Assembly (NCBI GenBank): GCA_036435485.1
Contig: CM071598.1
Location: 110,151,148-110,215,147, forward strand
Direction: 5' to 3'
Length of the DNA stretch: 64,000 bases
From: Saposhnikovia divaricata
Lineage: Eukaryota > Streptophyta > Magnoliopsida > Apiales > Apiaceae
Each line of letters starts with the position of its first letter. Positions within the stretch are counted from its first letter, which is position 1. The translations under genes were made by a program, and so were the position numbers. Positions 12,301 to 25,087 of the stretch are shown here, piece by piece. The notes under the pieces are model-generated. The model did no database searches. It was not told the DNA's origin and saw nothing but the letters and a program-made list of their open reading frames with translations.

Positions 12301-12854
12301 AACGAGTTTAATAACTGCTAAACATATGTAATGTTATATTGCTTACCTTATACATATATTTCTTGTTGAGCTATAGTTGCTCACTCTTGCTTGTTTTCAA
12401 ATTTAAAAATACAACAGCTAAGAGAAATGGAAAGACCCAGACAGACTGCCCGAAAGCAGGTGACTAGACCCGAGGCAGCAGTTAAGATTCCACCGGTAGG
12501 CCCCATTAGCCGGATTGGTTGGCAACTTTTGTTAGTACGTTTTATTTATAAGTATGACCTGTGCAAGGTAGTGTACCGTAACAAACTTTCAAGCCGCCAA
12601 CTCCGCTTCTTATCGAAGTGTTGCTGGTAGCATAAATGCTATTTAATTCGGTCTGTAATAACTCTGAAACTTTTACTTCTGCTTAATCAATTGTGTGACG
12701 TTTCTGAGACTCTAACCTGTGTGTGTGTGTGCGGTGTGAGTTTATTATGGGGTCGATGGCTGTTTTATATATTATGTGCAAGAACAGGTATGTTATTAAT
12801 GGAAAATGGACCGTGAGCGCCTAGATCTCCGACCCCGGATCTGGGGGCGTCACA
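9364..12854 (+). mobile_element. Solo LTR (3,491 bp) inserted in element B's LTR
   Basis: Bounded by TGTAAGAACC and GGCGTCACA, with a perfect TSD CCTGA at 9359-9363 and 12855-12859. No coding interior or second LTR is present, so the element was reduced to a solo LTR by recombination. A close copy of its first 2.6 kb starts at 61369. Its ends and a core (CCTTCTACCGGTAG followed by GACTGATCATC) resemble the B/C LTRs, so it is a related family, lying in the opposite orientation. The open frames of 113 and 79 codons inside it are not supported as genes. Confidence 0.92.
11921..12004 (+). repeat. Short tandem repeat in the solo LTR
   Basis: Three degenerate units of about 28-29 bp built on GATTACGGATGTAGTTTTCA. 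The same repeat appears at 63927-64000 in the related LTR. Confidence 0.75.
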
Positions 12855-13959
12855 CCTGACGCGAGCCATCTGTCCTAGCTGTTGTTGTGACATAATATGA
12901 ACAAAGCAAGGGTAAGCGAAAGCCCACCAACAATAATATAACTGAACAGTGATACATATATACAGCAGTTCAAAATATCCTTTGAAATCATATGCCATGC
13001 ATTAATGAAGTTATTGCCAGTATAATATAAAGGATGAAGTTACCAGGTAACTCAAAGTATTTGTTTTTAGAAATATCTGCTACATCAAAAGTAAGCGAGA
13101 TATTCTCATTGTCAAAAAAAGAGGAACTTGCATGAAAAGATTGCAATTCCAGTTATGAATACTTTTCCAGCTCTGCCAACAGTAATCATGTTGCAGGAAA
13201 TAAATAAGTTTGGATGATGAACCAATGATGGAGTATTCACCGCGCCCGCTGTTCCAATCTTGATGATCAGTCGAGATCGTACAGCTCAAATTAGATTTAC
13301 TACCGGTAGAAGGAAGAACTGACGGCTTTACTTGTCTACAGCCTTGCTAGCTCTCCCCGGCCAATGGTTGGGCCAAAGGGGATGGACCGACGCTACTCGG
13401 CCTCTTACACGACTCCTAGTTCAAATAGAATTCATGATTCTGAATGTAACGTTCGTCCCCCTTTCCCCAAGTATAATACTTGTTGATAAGACTCTACAAA
13501 GTAGTCGTATCTAGTTGAAAAGGAAAATTCACCAATAACTTCCAAGCTATTGCTTGGTAACGAATATCAACTTGTTCCAACAATCTTACCCCTCGAAAGA
13601 TGAGAAGGTAAACAACGACTTAATAAGTCATTAGCACCCGAGTTGTGAGTGAAGAGAATACTTTATGACCGGGAAGTCGACAAGATAAATAACATTTTCC
13701 AAGTAAGGTTCCCTTATTATTAGGGAGATAGACTCAAAGAAGAATGATGTCTGAGAACCTTTCTTGATATAAGATTAATAATAATATGTCTCCGAAATAT
13801 TTTTCGTAATAATCGAAGAAGATAAAACTTATTGAGGTTATTCTAAGTATGGAATAAACATCCAGAGAATATTTATTGAATTATGAATATTTAAAGAATA
13901 TTTAGGAACATGAAAGAATATCTTTAATCAGAGTATTTTTCAAAATAATCCCTGAAGAA

Positions 13960-14420
13960 ATATCAGGAGAATATTTATTGAATAAATAAATATTTAAATG
14001 AATATTCAAAATAATATTCATTAATTAATAAGACCTGAAAGGAATATTTAAGATAATATTCATAATTAATTAGGAATTTAAACGAATATTCAAAAGTAAT
14101 ATTCATTTAATGAATAATATTCTAAATGAATATCAAGTAATATTCATTTAGTAATCCAAGCCTTAAAGGAATATTCGAGATAATATTCGATAAATAAATC
14201 AAGCTTCAGATGAATATTAAAATAATATTCATCAAGTAATTAATATCTTAAATGAATATTCAAAAGTAATATTTATTTAATAAAATAATATTCTAAATGA
14301 ATATCCAAATAATATTCATTTAGTAGACTCATCTTTAGAAGAATATTCGAAATAATAATCGATAATCAATTCGACTCTGAATGAATATTGACAAATATTA
14401 TTCGTCGAATGATTACGTTC
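13960..14420. repeat. AT-rich array of hairpin-forming units in the LTR
   Basis: About ten degenerate units of roughly 40-50 bp, each with an inverted repeat of the type AATGAATATT ... AATATTCATT separated by a short spacer. The array recurs in the LTRs at about 22070-22500, 32130-32560 and 47210-47640, and its end opens the window at 1-180. Confidence 0.7.
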
Positions 14421-14734
14421 AAATAATTATTTGAAGTAAGGATCGTTAAATAAATAATCTCGAACGAATATTCAATAATATTCGTCGCCCGAATAAGGGG
14501 AAATATTTACTTAAATATTTTCCTCCGAGGTAACCTCGATATATCAAGAAATATTGACTCCCAGTCTATATTTGATGAATAAGATATATACACCCTTCTC
14601 TGAGGGTCTTACAATAACCGGCTTATAATTGATACGTTAGCTATCTAATTTATAAGCCAATAAACAATCAGCGAACAAGCATAATGATATAACTTGAAAG
14701 TAGGCATGCATGCTATGTCATATGTATAACAGAA

Positions 14735-14737
<3 letters not shown>

Positions 14738-14789
<52 letters not shown>
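14738..14789. repeat. AT dinucleotide microsatellite
   Basis: An uninterrupted (AT) run of 52 bp. The same site in the partner LTR (47968-48002) has 35 bp, so it has changed length since element B inserted. Confidence 0.95.
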
Positions 14790-14794
<5 letters not shown>

Positions 14795-17041
14795 CACAAC
14801 AACAGACTAAAAGAAGGGAATTGAAACTTGCCTGGTAGTCGAGTACGGTAAGGGGTAGTGGTAGCGGGTCCCGGGTCAGCTTGGTGATCTATAAATAGCC
14901 AAGGCATTCGGGATTAATCACTTAACATCTTAAAAGTTAAGTTATACTTAAATCGAAACACGTTCTCGAGTTATCTCGTTATACCCCTTTTATTGGATTC
15001 CTTTTATCATCGATCCGACCCGACATTCGTTCGTTAATACGACATGTCACTGTACTTACACTTGGGACATACTTAAGTCATACAAGTTCTAAAGTCGATC
15101 GTTACGAACCAATATTATACTCTGAGTTTTATCGCCCGTTTTCTAAGTGTTTTACCGAAGTTATAATCGAGTCATCTTTTAGGGGTTCGTTCGTGTTTAA
15201 CCTCGACTCGAATATTTTTAATAAATCGAAAAACGATCCTTTTGACATACATATTTTATCATGGTATTTATTTAACAAGATTCGTCATGACTTTACATAT
15301 TTTATCGGGGTTCAATTTTAAGTACGAATACTTGTTTACGGTTTCGAACTACTTTTACGAATTTTATCATAACTCCTAAACCGTAAGTCCGTTTCACATG
15401 ATCTTTATATCAAAACAGAGCTTATAACATAACCTATCCTATCATGGCAGAAAAGGCTTCTGGACAGTAGGATCTTGATATGAAAAATGGCACACAAAAC
15501 ATGAATTGTAAAATCGGGCATTATAACGGCAATGTTTACGTGTTTTCCAAAGTTTTTACACTTTATTACGATCTAACCAAGATCAATTCAACCATCCCAA
15601 CACATAATAAACATCATTACTAGTCTATCAACAACTCATCTTAACCATTACATGGTTCATAAACCAAATCATAATCATAACAACTAATAACAAGGATCTA
15701 AGCATACCATAACATACTAATCACTAAATCATCCATAAAACTTATAAAATCTCAAAACAACACCAAGGTTTTTCAAGTCTTATACCTTCCTTAGAGTGTT
15801 TACTAGCCTCACTAAGCTTTGTATGGTCCTTAGATGTGCTTAAGCTTGCTATATCATCCATGAAAACAAGAAAAAAACAAGTTAGTTCATAAGAAACACT
15901 ATTCATGCTCCTCTTTCTTGATTTTTTTGAAAATGCAAACAAAGGAATTTGGAGCTAATATTTTGAGGAGATAAGTTTTATGAAATATAAGACTCACCAT
16001 AATTATTTCAAGAACAAACAATGGTGGGAAGGTGGATTTTGGTTTTGGAATTAATGGAAGGGCCGAATGGTGTTCTTGGAGGGGGGGTTTTGCTTGGTTT
16101 GTTTGGTTTGCTCTCATCCACTTTGATGCATTATTGGAATAATATCTTGATAAAGTGACTTTAATAAAGTGGTGATGTATTGGATGATGGAAATTGCATG
16201 CCAAGTGTTGATCTTTGGATGGTTATAAACTAACTAGTTGGTTTGTTTTGCTAAGTACTTGTTCAATCTCTAAGTGTCTAGTTACTTAGCCCACTTGGTT
16301 GCTAGAAATTTATTTAGTAGCTTGTGCATGACTATTGCTTCCTCTGCTTGTTTCTTTGTTCGTTTATTGCTTAATTCGATAATCGTTCGAGGGAATAATT
16401 CAATCGTTCCTAGTTAGGGTTTTACCGGGAATCCCCTTAATATTTCTATAATCATTCTCACTTCTTTCCTATAATCTCGGATTCCAACTTTCTCAAATTT
16501 TATCAAATAAGTCCCAAAATCGTTCCGTATCTTGAGAATCTCGGGAAAATTAAAGTGCCGATTTTCAGAATCCGACAGCTTTTACATACACTCTTTTTCC
16601 TTCCGGATCAATAATACGAACTCAGAATTTCGTTCCGGGTACTTTTATATAGCGTCGTCTAATAATATTCTCAATTACACCAAAATCACTATTCATCCTT
16701 ATTCTTTACTTATTCATTTAGGGTTGTACAATTGTCCGTATTCTCTTTCGATCGTTCCTTAACCTTTTTACGAAACCACTGGATTAATCGCTATCGATCT
16801 GGATGACATGATAATATTCTCCTGCTTGGAATTGCCATATCTTATTCCCTTAGGAGATAGATTATTCTTACCTATGTTGTCACCCTTTAGCATTCTACAA
16901 GACATAGAAATAATAAAGTCGAATTCCATTCATTCTTTTTTTTTAAATATCAACTATTACATTGTAGCCGTAACCGCTATTCATTCTTACATCATTAATT
17001 AAATAAAAGTTTTAATTCTACCCAAAATCTGGGTTCTTACA

Positions 17042-17060
17042 GTCTCCCCTCCTTAAAAGG
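17042..17060 (-). promoter_or_regulatory. Polypurine tract of element B
   Basis: On the minus strand, a purine-rich run (AAGGAGGGGAGAC) touches the 3' LTR. The same tract touches the left LTR of element C at 25088, supporting minus orientation for both. Confidence 0.75.
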
Positions 17061-17074
17061 ATTCCATCCCGGAA

Positions 17075-18617
17075 TCAGTTTGAAAACAAGTGGGGGTACT
17101 TCTCTTGCATTGCGTTTTCAAGCTCCCAGGTTGATTCTTCTACATTGTGGTTCTGCCACAAAACTCTGACTAGCTGAATGACCTTGTTTTGGAGCACTTG
17201 TTCTTTCTGGTCTATGATTTCCACAAGTTGCTCTACATAGGTCAAATCTGGTTGCATGTCCACTTGCTCATACTCTACAATGTGCTTGCCATCCGGGTTA
17301 TAGTTCCTCAGCATCGACACATGGAACACATTGTGCACCTGCTGTAGATTCGGGGGCAATGCCAGCTCGTAATCTAGTTCCCCAATCCGTCTCAAGATCT
17401 CGAATGGCCCAATGTATCTGGGACTCAGTTTTCCCTTCTTCCCAAATCTCATTAAACCTTTCCAAGGTGACACTTTCAAGAACACTAGGTCCCCTACTTC
17501 GTATTCTTTGCCTTTCCGAGCTAAGTCGGCATATTTCTTTTGTCGATCCTGGGCTGCTACCAACCGTCCTCTGATTAGATCTACTGCATCTTTAGTTCGT
17601 TGGACCACTTCGGGCCCGAGCATCTTTCGCTCTCCAACTTCATCCCAATACAAGGGAGATCGACATTTTCTTCCATAAAGGGCCTCATAAGGTGGCATCC
17701 CAATGCTTGAATGATAACTGTTGTTGTAGGAGAACTCAATCAATGGCAAGTGATCATCCCAATTTCCTTTGAAGTCTATCGCGCAGACTCTCAACATATC
17801 CTCTAGCGTTTGGATGGTACTTTCACTTTGCCCATCTGTCTGGGGGTGGTAGGCTGTGCTCATGTTTAGCCGGGTCCCTACACAATCTTGAAAACTTCTC
17901 CAAAACCTGGAGTTAAATCTAGGATCTCGATCGGATACTATTGCGACTGGGACCCCATGTCGCGCCACTATCTCTTTTAAGTAGATATCCACTAGTCTGT
18001 CGATCGTGTATCTTTCGTTGATCGGGAGAAAGTGAGCTGACTTCGTCAGTCGATCTACAATTACCCATATGGCATCATGATTATCCTTGGTCCTTGGTAA
18101 ACCTACTACAAAATCCATGGCTATGTGTTCCCATTTCCATTCTGGAATCTCTAAGGGATGTAGAAGTCCGCTGGGTTTCTGGTGCTCTGCTTTCACTCGT
18201 TGGCAGGTCAAGCATCTGCTTACCCACTCTGTTACGTCCTTTTTCATATTGGGCCACCAGTAATACTCCTTCAAATCCCTATACATTTTGGTGCTACCGG
18301 GGTGCACTGAGTATCTTGAGTTGTGTGCCTCATTTAAAATCTCATCCTTGAGTTCCTGAACGTTTGGGATCCATATCCTGTACGTGTACCTCATGATCCC
18401 TTCCTTGTCTCTTTCACACTTAATTTCCTCCCCGGTCATTATCTCTTCCGTGGAGTTCTCTTCTTCCTCATTCATCCGTTCCTGGCACCGTCTAATCTTT
18501 TCTAACAATGGAGGTTGGCTTCTTATTTCCTTCAACTTTTCTAGGCCCTCTCCAGGTAACTTAATCTCAATTTCCAGCTTCTCAAAATTTTTCACTAGCT
18601 CTTTCTCTGAAGTTATC
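17075..18617 (-). CDS. Element B integrase with C-terminal chromo-like domain
   Basis: An open frame of 506 codons runs from ATG 18595 to the stop at 17075, and stays open upstream to the copia insertion at 18617. It is therefore the C-terminal part of the Gag-Pol frame, not a free gene. After removing the copia element and one TTATC, the frame passes smoothly from RKEKLKM at 41092 into ITSEKELVKNFEK. Order: zinc-binding HHCC region (HNSRYSVHPG to CLTCQR, about 92-132), catalytic Asp161 (AMDFVVGLP), Asp222 (IVSDRDPRF) and Glu258 (TDGQSEST), spacing 35, then a GPF-like segment (SPRYIGPFEIL) and a terminal chromo-like region (YVEQLVEIIDQK to STWELE, about 445-495). Chromodomains of this kind direct integration to heterochromatin. 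No break is visible in this segment, unlike RT and gag. Confidence 0.92.
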
Positions 18618-19723
18618 TGTTGGTGTATACTGAAAATATTTATTTGAAGTATTTACATTTATTTCTGGCCGGTTTAATTGAGAATCATTTAAATGTTTAC
18701 ATGTTGTCTAAATATTATATATTGTGAATAATCTAGTATCAAATGGGATACAGAATATTAGATTATTAAATACGGTTTATATAATATAATAAGGTTCACA
18801 GCACAGGTGGAGTTAGACAATCCACTGGAATGGCTGTAGTATTATTTAGATTAGTTTATATTGACTAATAAATAATACTAGTATACTTTGTGTATATTGA
18901 ACAGGATCAAATTTAGAATTGTTCCCTTATACTGATTAAGGAGGTGAACTAAGATTCTATGTTATTATTAATGCTTAGGTTCTTAATCCGGAAATAATAA
19001 TTGACACGTGTATATTATTTACATGCTTTGATTTATATATGAAATAATTCTTTTGATTTATTTCATTATATTTTGGGTGATGAAATAATATATATGGTGG
19101 GATATTATTTATTGAAGGAATCCATGTCCTGATAATATTCGGGTTAATGATGTCCCCTTGAAAGCTCAAAAAGATTTAATTATGTGAAACCCTGCAGGTG
19201 GATTTATTCCGGCATAATTAAATAAAGGTTGAGTGGATAATCAAGGATAAAAGATATTAATTAAATGAATTATCAGTAATTTATTTAATTAATGGACATG
19301 CGATATTTTAAACATGGGGAATTTAATAAGCAAATAATATTGGAACCGAATTAATTAATTAAATTACGGTATTAGGAAAGGTAGTGCAAATATTAATTCT
19401 TTAGTGGATTGAATTAATATTTAATTACATTGGGCTAGGCTCAAGATGTAATTAGAAGGCCCAACCTAATTGTCCATGATCCCTATTGTAGCCTATATAT
19501 ATTCCTATTCTCTTCTTGCTGGGGGCTGGTTGAAAAATTTTGTAGCCACCCAGGAGCAAGAAGAGAGGTTAACTTGAGAAGACGAAGGCCACACTTCGCT
19601 CAAGGGAATTTGGGAATACAATAGAAGAGCGTGGAATCAACCGTTAACAAGGTGATTTTTCTATTCGTACTCGTTAATTTATTGTATCGAAATTCGCAGT
19701 GCCAAGATCTGATTGTCCTAACA
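18618..19723 (+). repeat. 5' LTR of the copia element
   Basis: 1,106 bp, TGTTGGTGTATACTG to TTGTCCTAACA. A TATA-like promoter (TATATATA, about 19495-19502) lies 220 bp before the LTR end, at a reasonable place for the U3/R border. Confidence 0.95.
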
Positions 19724-19725
19724 AT

Positions 19726-19738
19726 TGGTATCAAGAGC
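19726..19738 (+). promoter_or_regulatory. Primer-binding site of the copia element
   Basis: TGGTATCAAGAGC two bases after the 5' LTR, initiator Met tRNA type with one extra A, as in the unrelated copia element at 5934. Confidence 0.85.
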
Positions 19739-19886
19739 CTGGTTCATTGGTTCTGCGAATTTTGATACGATGTCCATGTCGTAATTATATATGCATGTGT
19801 ATAGTGGTGTGCTTGGATAATAATCTTTTGCAGGTTGTTTAGTATCCACTATTATGGCCATGTAATTTTAATTATGTGTTTGGATC

Positions 19887-19965
19887 CCACGTGGTTTAAT
19901 CGTGGTTATTTTGTTTGGTTTCCACGTGGTTTATCGTGGTTGTAAAACACGAGGGTTGATCGTGT
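19887..19965 (+). other. Three successive hairpins in the copia leader
   Basis: Three 5-bp stems with 8-9-nt loops: CCACG...CGTGG (19887-19905), CCACG...CGTGG (19922-19939) and ACACG...CGTGT (19947-19965). The third changes both sides of its outer pair so pairing is kept. It lies 150-230 nt after the primer-binding site, where packaging and dimerisation signals of retroelements usually sit. Function is inferred only. Confidence 0.55.
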
Positions 19966-20210
19966 TAGAATAGATTTACAAAATTAGTTTTGTATTGGAT
20001 CTGTTTTGTATGTAATTGTTTGATGGATTATGTAAAAATCCGGGTATTTTGTAACAATTACGTTCGATCGGAAATCAAATCGGAGAAACAATTTTGTCCA
20101 CTGCGAAGCTACTTGATGGCTGTGTTGATTAACTAAGTCGAACAGAAACAAGATCTGGAGAACAGGAAACAGAGGAGCAGGCGCGCGCGTGAAAATTCTG
20201 GAAAACGTGA

Positions 20211-20356
20211 GTAACGCAGGTCTGTCCTGCGTTACAGGACTTCCAGGGGTGTAACGCATGTTGCACATGCGCAACAGGGCTTCCAGGACCTGTAACGCAT
20301 GTGCGTCATGCGCAACAAGGCTTTCAGGGCTGTAACGCAGGCTACAGATGCGCAAC
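20211..20356 (+). repeat. Four 25-nt hairpins at 40-41-bp spacing in the copia leader
   Basis: Units start at 20211, 20251, 20292 and 20332. Each has a 10-nt arm GTAACGCA(G/T)G, a 5-nt loop and a 10-nt closing arm ending GTTAC or GCAAC. The first stem is perfect; the others keep about 7-8 of 10 pairs. Spacers contain CAGGGCTTCCAGG-like sequence. The block is GC-rich in an AT-rich element. Confidence 0.75.
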
Positions 20357-20578
20357 AGCAAGGTTTTGGCAGAAAAATGATTTTTTCAGCACAACAGGGC
20401 TGGAAATTTAATTTTTTTTCAAGGGGCCATAATAGTGGATTTAAATTATGTTTTTTAATTTTAATTCCGCTATTTAATTTTTTAATTATTGCTTTAAATA
20501 ATTATTATGTGTGTTGTTAATTATGTGTGTAATTTTTAATTGCATATTTAACATAATTAGGACGACATGGACATTAAT

Positions 20579-23500
20579 TGTAACACCCCTAGATCCGGGG
20601 TCAGGGATCTGGTCGTTACCGTCTCAATTCCCATCCACAGTTCAACATAAATATTAAATTACAACCTTGTAACCCAAAACAATAACATAAAACACACCCG
20701 TTATAGTCCCAGAGATGAAATCAGAGTAACAACCAAATTTTATTAAACACATTATGAGTTCTTACAACCCAAAAGAATTTTAATATAAATACATACTCTT
20801 TGCCATCCATTTACATGAGTCATACTGGACCATATACTTGGTACTGAAAGAATAAATCTATCCTACCAATAGCTTTCTCTTTGGCTCTGGTAGTCTCATC
20901 GTCCTCGCCAGCATCGAGTGCGCCTTGTGCGAGTCATCTGGTCTAGCTGTTGTTGTGATATAATAATAAAGCAAGGGTGAGCAATAGCCCACCAACAATA
21001 ATATTTAACTGAACGATAATATATAACAGTTCAAAAGTATCTTTCAAACCATATGCCATGCATTTACGGAAATGATGCCAGTATAATATGAACGATGAAG
21101 TTACAAGGTAACTCAAAATGTAAATATATGAGGGAATATCTGCTATGTCGAAAATAAGCAAGATATTATAAAGAGGAACTTGCAAGGAAAATATTGCAAT
21201 TCCAGTTACGAACACTTTTCCAGCTCTACCAACAGTAATCATATTGCAGGAAATAAATAAGTTTGGATGATGAACCAATGATGGAGTATTCACCGCGCCC
21301 GCTGTTCCAATCTTGATGATCAGTCAAGATCGTACAGCTCAAATTAGATTTACTACCGGTAGAAGGAAGAACTGACGGCTTTACTTGTCTACCGCCTTAC
21401 TAGCTCTCCCAGGCCAACGGTTGGGCCAAAGGGGATGGACCGGCGCTACTCGGCCTCTTACACGACTCCTAGTTCCAATAGAATTCATGATTCTGAATGT
21501 AACGTTCGTCCCCCTTTCCCCAAGTATAATACTTGTTGATAAGACTCTACAAAGTAGTCGTATCTATTTGGAAAGGAAAATTCACCAATAACTTCCAAGC
21601 TATTGCTTGGTAACGAACATCAACTTGTTCCAACAATCTTACCCCTCGAAAGATGAGAAGGTAAACACAGACTTAATGAGTCCATAGCAACCAAGTTGCG
21701 AGTGAAGAGGATAAATTATGACCGGGAAGTCAACAAGATAAATAACATTGCTCAAGTAAGTTCCCCTATAATATGGAAGTTTGAGCGAGCATTTAAATCC
21801 TTTTAAGATAGATTTAAATGAAAATGAAAGAGTTGGGAACCTTTCCTTGATAAAATAGTCGTAAAAAGACTCCGAAATATTTTACATAATATCTGGAGGT
21901 GAAAGGTAATCTCCGAATAATATAAATTATTTTAAAAGAATTTTAAAAGAATTAAATAAATATTCCAAGAATATTTATTTACTCAATAATAATTATGGAA
22001 TATTATTAATTCATAATATTGCTCGTAAGTAATCCTCGAATGAATATATGGAATTATTTAATAAATAAATCCCTGCTTAAATGAATATTCGAAATAATAT
22101 TCATTAAATAATTAAACTCCAATAAATATTTAAAATAGTATTCAATAAAAAATTCAAACCTTAAATGAATATTTGAAAATAATGTTCATTTAATATTTAC
22201 TCTTTTAAATGAATATCCAAATAGCATTCATTTAATAAATAATCTTCTAAATGAATATCCAAATAATATTCATTTAGTAATCAAAACTTTAAAGGAATAA
22301 TCGAAATAATATTCCTTAAGTAAATAGAACTTCCAATGAATATTTTAAAATAATATTCATTAAGTACATAAAACCTTAAATGAATATTCGAAAGTAATAT
22401 TCATTTAATAAATAACATTCTAAAGAATATCAAAATAATATTCATTAAATATCAACTCTAAATGAATATTCAAAATTAACATTCATTTATTATCTCTCGA
22501 CTAAGATAATACTCGATTAACATTCCTCGAAATATTTCCAAGTAATTGATACTTTATGGAATATAATAACGTTTAACAATAACCTTCCTCAGATAAATAA
22601 TAATCTGTCGTTGGAATCCCTCCGGGTTTCCACGACTATCTATAACTCAAAATACCGACTCCCGGTCTATATTTAGAATGAATATCATATGCCCTTCGCT
22701 AAGGGTCTTACCAAAACAATCCGGCTTATTACTGATAAATCGTATCTAGTCTATAAGCCAATATCAATTCAGGGAACAAGTATCACAAAAAAATAACCAG
22801 AGTCACAATATAATTGGAAACAGGCATGCATGCGATGGCATATGTAAAACAGAAATCATATACATATATTATCACAACAACAGGTTCAAAGGTTTGAACA
22901 CTTGCCTGGTAATTGAGCACGGGTGGGGGTAGTGGTAGGGTGTCCCGAGTCAGCTCGGCGATCTATAATAGTCAAGAAATTCGAGATTAATCAATCACTT
23001 AACATTTTTCAAAAGGTTAAGTATTAACTTAAGTCGAAACATGTTTTCGAATTATCTCGTTATACCCCTTTTTAGTGTAACTCTTTTTATTACCGATACG
23101 ATTTGACATTTGTTCGTCATTAAGACATGTCATCGTATTCACAATTAGTGTATACTTAAGTCGTATAAGTTCTAAATTTGATCGATTACGAACCAAGATT
23201 ATATCTCGAGTTTTATCGCTCGTTTTCTACGTTATAACAAAAGTTATACTTTTAAGGGGTTCGTTCGCGTTTAACCTATATTCGAACATTTTTATAAAAT
23301 CGAAAAATGATCCGATTCACATGAGGTTTTCTCTCACACCTCCCTTTTTACCTCTAGTATTTAATTACCAAGATTCGCCACTGACTTACGTATTTTACGA
23401 GGGTTCATTTTTAATTACGAATTCTCGGTTACGGTTTCGAACTACTTTTAGTAAACCGACCGTAACTCCTAAACCGTAAGTCCGTTTCACACGATCTTTA

Positions 23501-25087
23501 TATCAAAACGAAGCTTATAACATGATCTATCCTATCATGGCAGAAAACGAAGCCAAACAGGGAGTTACATGTTCTGTCAAAATCGTTTTCTTAAGCTTAA
23601 CGAAATTTTTGCATTACGACGGCTATAAATCGAACATTCCAAAAATCATAACAACAATACCAAGCCACACCGGGCACAAATCCAACTTATACACATGATC
23701 TTCATCTCAACAAGTCCAGAAGCTACTGATCTTATCATCAAAATCATCATGCTTCTTAAATTAACTAAACCACTTAACTAATCATGCTAATAACATCACT
23801 TATACTAAATCCATCAAAAGCATGCAAAATCTCAAAGTAAGACCTAGGGTTTCAAGTGATGATTACCTTCCTTGGAATGTTCTAAAGCCCTACTAAGCCT
23901 TGATCTACCCTTGTGTGGCCTTAGAGTAGCTAGATCAACCATAAGAATCAAAGAAAACAAAGTTAAATCTTGAAGAACACTATTCATTCTCATCTTTGTT
24001 GATTTATTTGAAAATGCTAACAAAGGAATTTGAAGCTAAGATTTCATGGAGATTAGTTTTATGAAATATAGGACTCACCATAAAATTTGGAAGATCAAAT
24101 AAGGGGTGGAAGCTTGATTTTGATCCTTGAATTTATGCAAAATTCGAATGCCCTGTTTTTGAGAGGAAAAACAGGGTGATCTTCTTGAATTTATTTACCC
24201 ATTCAAACGACCTTCAAAAATTATGAAATTTTGTACGAATGTTATACATGGAGTGGAGAAGCTATGGTCAAATTTTGGTGATTTTATCATGGTTGGAAAT
24301 GGAGTTATGATTTTTTCTTTGATGGTTGCTCTAGCTGATCAGTTTGAGAGGAAAGAGAAAATGGAGAGTTTCTTTGCCTTGGTTGGTTTTGTGGTGTATT
24401 TTACCTTGCTACTTTTCATCCACTAATTCAAGTGTGTAGTGGAAGATATTGTGTAAAGCTACTTTATTAAAGTAGTGATGTAATGGATGATGAAAATGGA
24501 GGGACATGTGTTAAGATTTTGATGGTTTACATGCAACTAGTAGTTTGATTTGCTAAGTATTAGTTAATCTCTAACCATACTAGTTACTAGATATTTATCA
24601 TTTGTACATGCATGTATCTTGCTTCCTCTGCTTGATTCTGTGTCTGGTTATTACCCGTTTTGATTGATCGTTCGTAGGAATATTTCACGGATTTCTAATT
24701 AGGGTTTACCGGGAATCCTCTTAATATTAATACTATCATTCTCCATCTTTCATTCTAACTTATTCATCTAGGGTTGTACAATTGTCCGTATTCTCTTTCG
24801 ATCGTTCCTTAACCTTTTTACGGAACCACTGGATTAATCGCTATCTATCTGGATGACATGAGAATATTCTCCTGCTTGGAATTGCCATATCTTATTCCCT
24901 TAGGAGATAGATTATTCTTACCTATGTTGTCACCCTTTAGCATTCTTCATGACATATAAGTATTTGAATCCATATCCATTCCATTCATTCATTAGAGCTG
25001 GTGACCTTGTTGTCGGAATCATTGTTCCTCATTTTATCAGTACTTAATAAAAAGTTTTAATTATATCCAAAATTTGGGGTTCTTACA
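20579..25087 (-). repeat. 3' LTR of element C
   Basis: TGTAACACCCCTAGATCC to GGGGTTCTTACA. Contains the hairpin array (about 22070-22500) and the CTACCGGTAG palindrome (21353-21362). Clearly related to, but different from, the B LTRs. The 67-codon frame at 24223-24426 recurs in the partner LTR and is treated as LTR sequence. Confidence 0.95.

Larger units (their letters stand above)
8990..17041 (-). repeat. 3' LTR of element B, split by a solo LTR
   Basis: It starts TGTAACACCCCCAGATC at 8990, breaks at 9363, resumes at 12855 (first five bases duplicated) and ends GGGTTCTTACA at 17041. Without the insertion it is about 4,556 bp, against 4,560 for the partner LTR. The two are clearly alike but differ by many substitutions and by microsatellite length, so the insertion is older than those of C and the copia element. 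It contains the hairpin array at about 13960-14420, the CTACCGGTAG palindrome at 13300-13309 and an AT microsatellite. Confidence 0.9.

Noticed and set aside
14880..14900. TATAAATAG on the plus strand of the B-type LTRs as the element's promoter
   Set aside because: The element's genes read on the minus strand; the box is in antisense orientation and is altered in element C.
20161..20360. Repeated units as a CRISPR-like array
   Set aside because: Plant nuclear setting, no conserved direct repeat with unique spacers of fixed length; the units are hairpins inside a retrotransposon leader.
24223..24426. 67-codon frame with hydrophobic stretches, identical at 34280-34483
   Set aside because: Both copies are simply the two LTRs of element C; duplication is explained by retrotransposition and no family is recognised.
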